Below are positions 61,790 to 64,000 of a stretch of DNA of 64,000 nt, one piece after another. A model generated the notes under the pieces. The model was not told where the DNA came from. It made no database searches and was given only the letters and a program-made list of their open reading frames with translations. This stretch comes from Hydra vulgaris. Taxonomy: Eukaryota; Cnidaria; Hydrozoa; Anthoathecata; Hydridae. The stretch is from the NCBI RefSeq assembly GCF_038396675.1, contig NC_088920.1, forward strand, positions 27,003,501-27,067,500, read 5' to 3'. Numbering within the stretch: position 1 is the stretch's first letter; the number at the start of each line of letters is the position of its first letter. A program made the position numbers and the translations under genes.

Positions 61790-62106
61790 CCGTCCATAAA
61801 TTACGTCACGCTTTAGAGGAAGGGGGGGAGTTAATAATTTTATGACAACTTGTTACAATGGAGAGGAGGGGGGTCTCGATTTTGTGACGCAACATTTTTT
61901 TTTTTAGTTTCAAATGTAGAGAAGACTTTCTCTTAATTAAAAGAGTATCTGACTAAATCAAAACCCTCAATTGATGTATCTAAATGTTGATTTTAAAATC
62001 AACTACGCCTAAATCTTACTTAGTTGATGATTACACTCCGTTAACGGACTGTTACAGACTGTTTCAAAAAATATCAAAACTGCGTGACGTAATTTATGGA
62101 CAACCC
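61790..62106. mobile_element. MITE with GTCCATAAATTACGTCACGC ends
   Basis: GTCCATAAATTACGTCACGC at 61792-61811 is repeated inverted at 62082-62101, and the right end continues to GGGG-type bases (AACCCC). G-rich tracts lie just inside the left end (AAGGGGGGGAG, GGAGAGGAGGGGGG). It has no coding capacity and is related to the elements at 20998, 35484 and 36929. Confidence 0.88.
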
Positions 62107-62149
62107 CATAGGTTGGTTTAGCGCTTAACCAAGTTTAATTATTCCTAAA

Positions 62150-62405
62150 GAACTTAGCATTAATTTATTTATAAAATAAAATATTCAATACAATAAAATT
62201 ATATAATTTAAACATTTTTATCCCATTATACAAAAATTAATATTGACAAAAACACAAAAAATCTCCAAATGTATTATGAAGGCGGTATTACCGTCTATAT
62301 AATATATTTAGAGATTGTTTTTGTTATCGGTAACTTGTTGTTTTTTTCTGTACACATTCCCAGATACTTGCATTACCTATAGAGGGATGAGTATAAGGAT
62401 TATAT
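62150..62405 (+). repeat. Dispersed repeat, copy 2
   Basis: Direct copy of the repeat at 46920-47125, slightly longer, lying just upstream of CAP exon 2. Confidence 0.7.
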
Positions 62406-62460
62406 ATTAAGTTTAGTTATTCCTGAAAAACTAATTGTTTTCTACTTTCAAATAAATCAG

Positions 62461-62669
62461 GGAAAGAAAAACTACAAACTATGATTTTAACAACATTGTT
62501 TACAACAATAATGCTGGTCACATGCAACAACTGTTATGGATTCCTACAAGTAGATTTGGAGTTGGAATCACAACAGCGTTTGGAAAAACCTGGATAGTAG
62601 CTCAGTATAAACCTCCAGGGAACTCTCAAACAGATAACTTAAACAAATTTATAAACAAACCAGTCAAAG
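62461..62669 (+). CDS. CAP/SCP-domain secreted protein, exon 2
   Basis: Preceded by AAATCAG. Its first G completes the split codon from 45391. It encodes the second half of the CAP domain: NNNAGHMQQLLW (family motif GHFTQVVW, with the conserved His) then FGVGITT, WIVAQYKPPGN (family YxPPGN) and KFINKPVK. A possible donor GGTATAC follows at 62669/62670. If it is not used, the frame reads on to a stop at 62819-62821 with a low-complexity tail, so the true end is uncertain. Later exons may lie beyond the window. Confidence 0.85.
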
Positions 62670-64000
62670 GTATACATTATTTTTATGTATTAAAGAAATC
62701 TATTGTAACAATAAACGTTAATAAACTTTTAACCCTTTCTCTCCCAATGTTGCTATTTGGCAACACAAACTTTAAATGCAAAAATCAAACCCTGTTTTAT
62801 TTTTTATTTTATTTTAAGTAATGCTCAAGTTCTGCTACTTCCTACTAGATGACAACATGTGCAATTTAAAAATGAATGCGTCGATTCGCTATTGTTTTAT
62901 AAAAATATTTAATGTCATCGTAATTTTTTTTTTTAATTTCATAAATTGGGAAAGAAAGGGTTAACTGGTTTACGTTAAAGAAGGGGGCTCACTTACTCTC
63001 ATTTACTACAAACTCTATAACTTGTAAAACTATTTGAGTTTTACAAGTGAGAGAGTTTTAAGTTGTTATAACTAACAGATTGTCCAAAAGTTTCCCTAAT
63101 TTGAATAAACAACTCTAATATTATTTAGTTAGTTTTTAAGTTCTATATTATCTCAAGCACATAGCCATGGAATAAGCCATCTCAAGCTCATAGCCATGGA
63201 ATAATAGAAAAGGCAAAAATATATTCTTAATTTATTACTTTTAAAATTTTAGGCTTTAGGATGGAAACAATTTTCTCAAAGTTTTAAAAACCTTTAGCAA
63301 CGTCTGAGAATCCTTTTGCTGTTATAGTATTTTCAATATTAAAATAATGTTTAGCTACTTTACTTTATAAAGGTTTTTTGAAAAAATGTTAAATAATATT
63401 ATTAAGTAATGATAATAAATCAAATTAATATTGTTAAACTTAATTAGTAATTTTTAAGATTAAATTTTTTTTGAAATTGAATAAATTTCATATTTATTTT
63501 ATATTTGTATTAAATTATATTATAAGTTTTTATACTGTAACATTACAAAAATTGACTAATTTAACTTTCAAATAGAGAGTTGCTTTCAAAGAACAAAAAT
63601 TACTTGAATAAATATGGTTATTTAAATGATCAAATAGTCTGTTGTCTGTTGGTAAATTCAAGAAGAATTTTAAAAGTCTATTTGATGAATCGTTCAACTC
63701 TATGGTAGGAAAAGTATCGTTAACTTTTTGTTTGCTTAAGAAGAACTAGAAGAGGGTGGCTTACAACTTTTTAAACTTAATGTTGAGAGTTTAGATTTTT
63801 TTATATGAACAAAATAAAAACCCACAATAAAACCTCCTAATTTTATAGAATTATTAGTACAGAAAAAAAATTAATCACATACAAAGTGTTTGAACATACT
63901 ATTCCTTAAGTTCCATCAGTGCTGAAACACTTTAATTGGGTCTCAAAACAATAGCATTTTGTGTGTTTAGATTGTCTGAAAAATCTAAACACACAAACTT
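62670..64000. other. AT-rich DNA downstream of CAP exon 2
   Basis: No further CAP exon is recognised. A 29-bp-period two-copy repeat (ATCTCAAGC then CATAGCCATGGAATA) lies at 63151-63204. A perfect 15-bp hairpin with an 8-nt loop lies at 63959-63996 (arm TTGTGTGTTTAGATT). Confidence 0.6.

Overview
This 64 kb window looks like nuclear DNA of an AT-rich invertebrate, most likely a cnidarian such as Hydra. That is an inference from the very high A+T content, intron-bearing genes, TA microsatellites, a metazoan-type 7SL (SRP) RNA gene, tRNA-derived SINEs and a dense mix of hAT, Tc1/mariner, P-like (THAP), gypsy and non-LTR elements. I see no bacterial-style operon, no CRISPR array and no recognisable virus.

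Layout. Positions 1-10645 form a very large palindrome: two nearly identical arms (1-3367 and 7278-10645, reverse complements) around a 3.9 kb spacer. The left arm may continue upstream of the window. The arms carry broken non-LTR reverse-transcriptase pieces and a broken Tc1-like element, and the spacer holds a tRNA-derived SINE. A decayed gypsy pol (about 10.98-12.26 kb) runs into a TA microsatellite. A well-preserved SRP RNA gene lies on the minus strand at 13.93-14.22 kb. A 26-copy 16-bp tandem repeat lies at 19.3-19.7 kb, followed by a dead hAT transposase and a MITE.

At 21296-26796 is a complete-looking P-like element with terminal inverted repeats and a 7-bp target duplication. It carries two convergent genes: a C2H2 zinc-finger protein of unknown role and a THAP/P-element transposase of 839 codons. 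Next come an L1/Tx1-like LINE relic (27.6-30.1 kb) and an intact single-exon RING-H2 membrane protein gene (34.69-35.22 kb). A second P-like element (39213-43373) is inserted in the 3' end of a SINE and is itself interrupted by a 942-bp element.

The main host gene is a secreted CAP/SCP-domain protein. Exon 1 (45039-45391) and exon 2 (62461-62669 or further) join in phase across an intron of about 17 kb. That intron is packed with nested transposons: a LINE, BED-type and TTF-type hATs, a Tc1-like element with an almost complete transposase, and an unusual 3.35 kb element with 282-bp inverted repeats. The last element's spliced transposase starts with a cysteine pattern like the RAG1 N-terminal region (N-RAG-TP/Chapaev-like). 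It sits inside a hAT gene whose frame closes again if the insertion is removed.

Apart from the CAP gene, the RING gene and the SRP RNA, nearly everything recognisable is mobile DNA at different stages of decay. Several perfect short-loop hairpins suggest a recurrent local inverted-duplication process.
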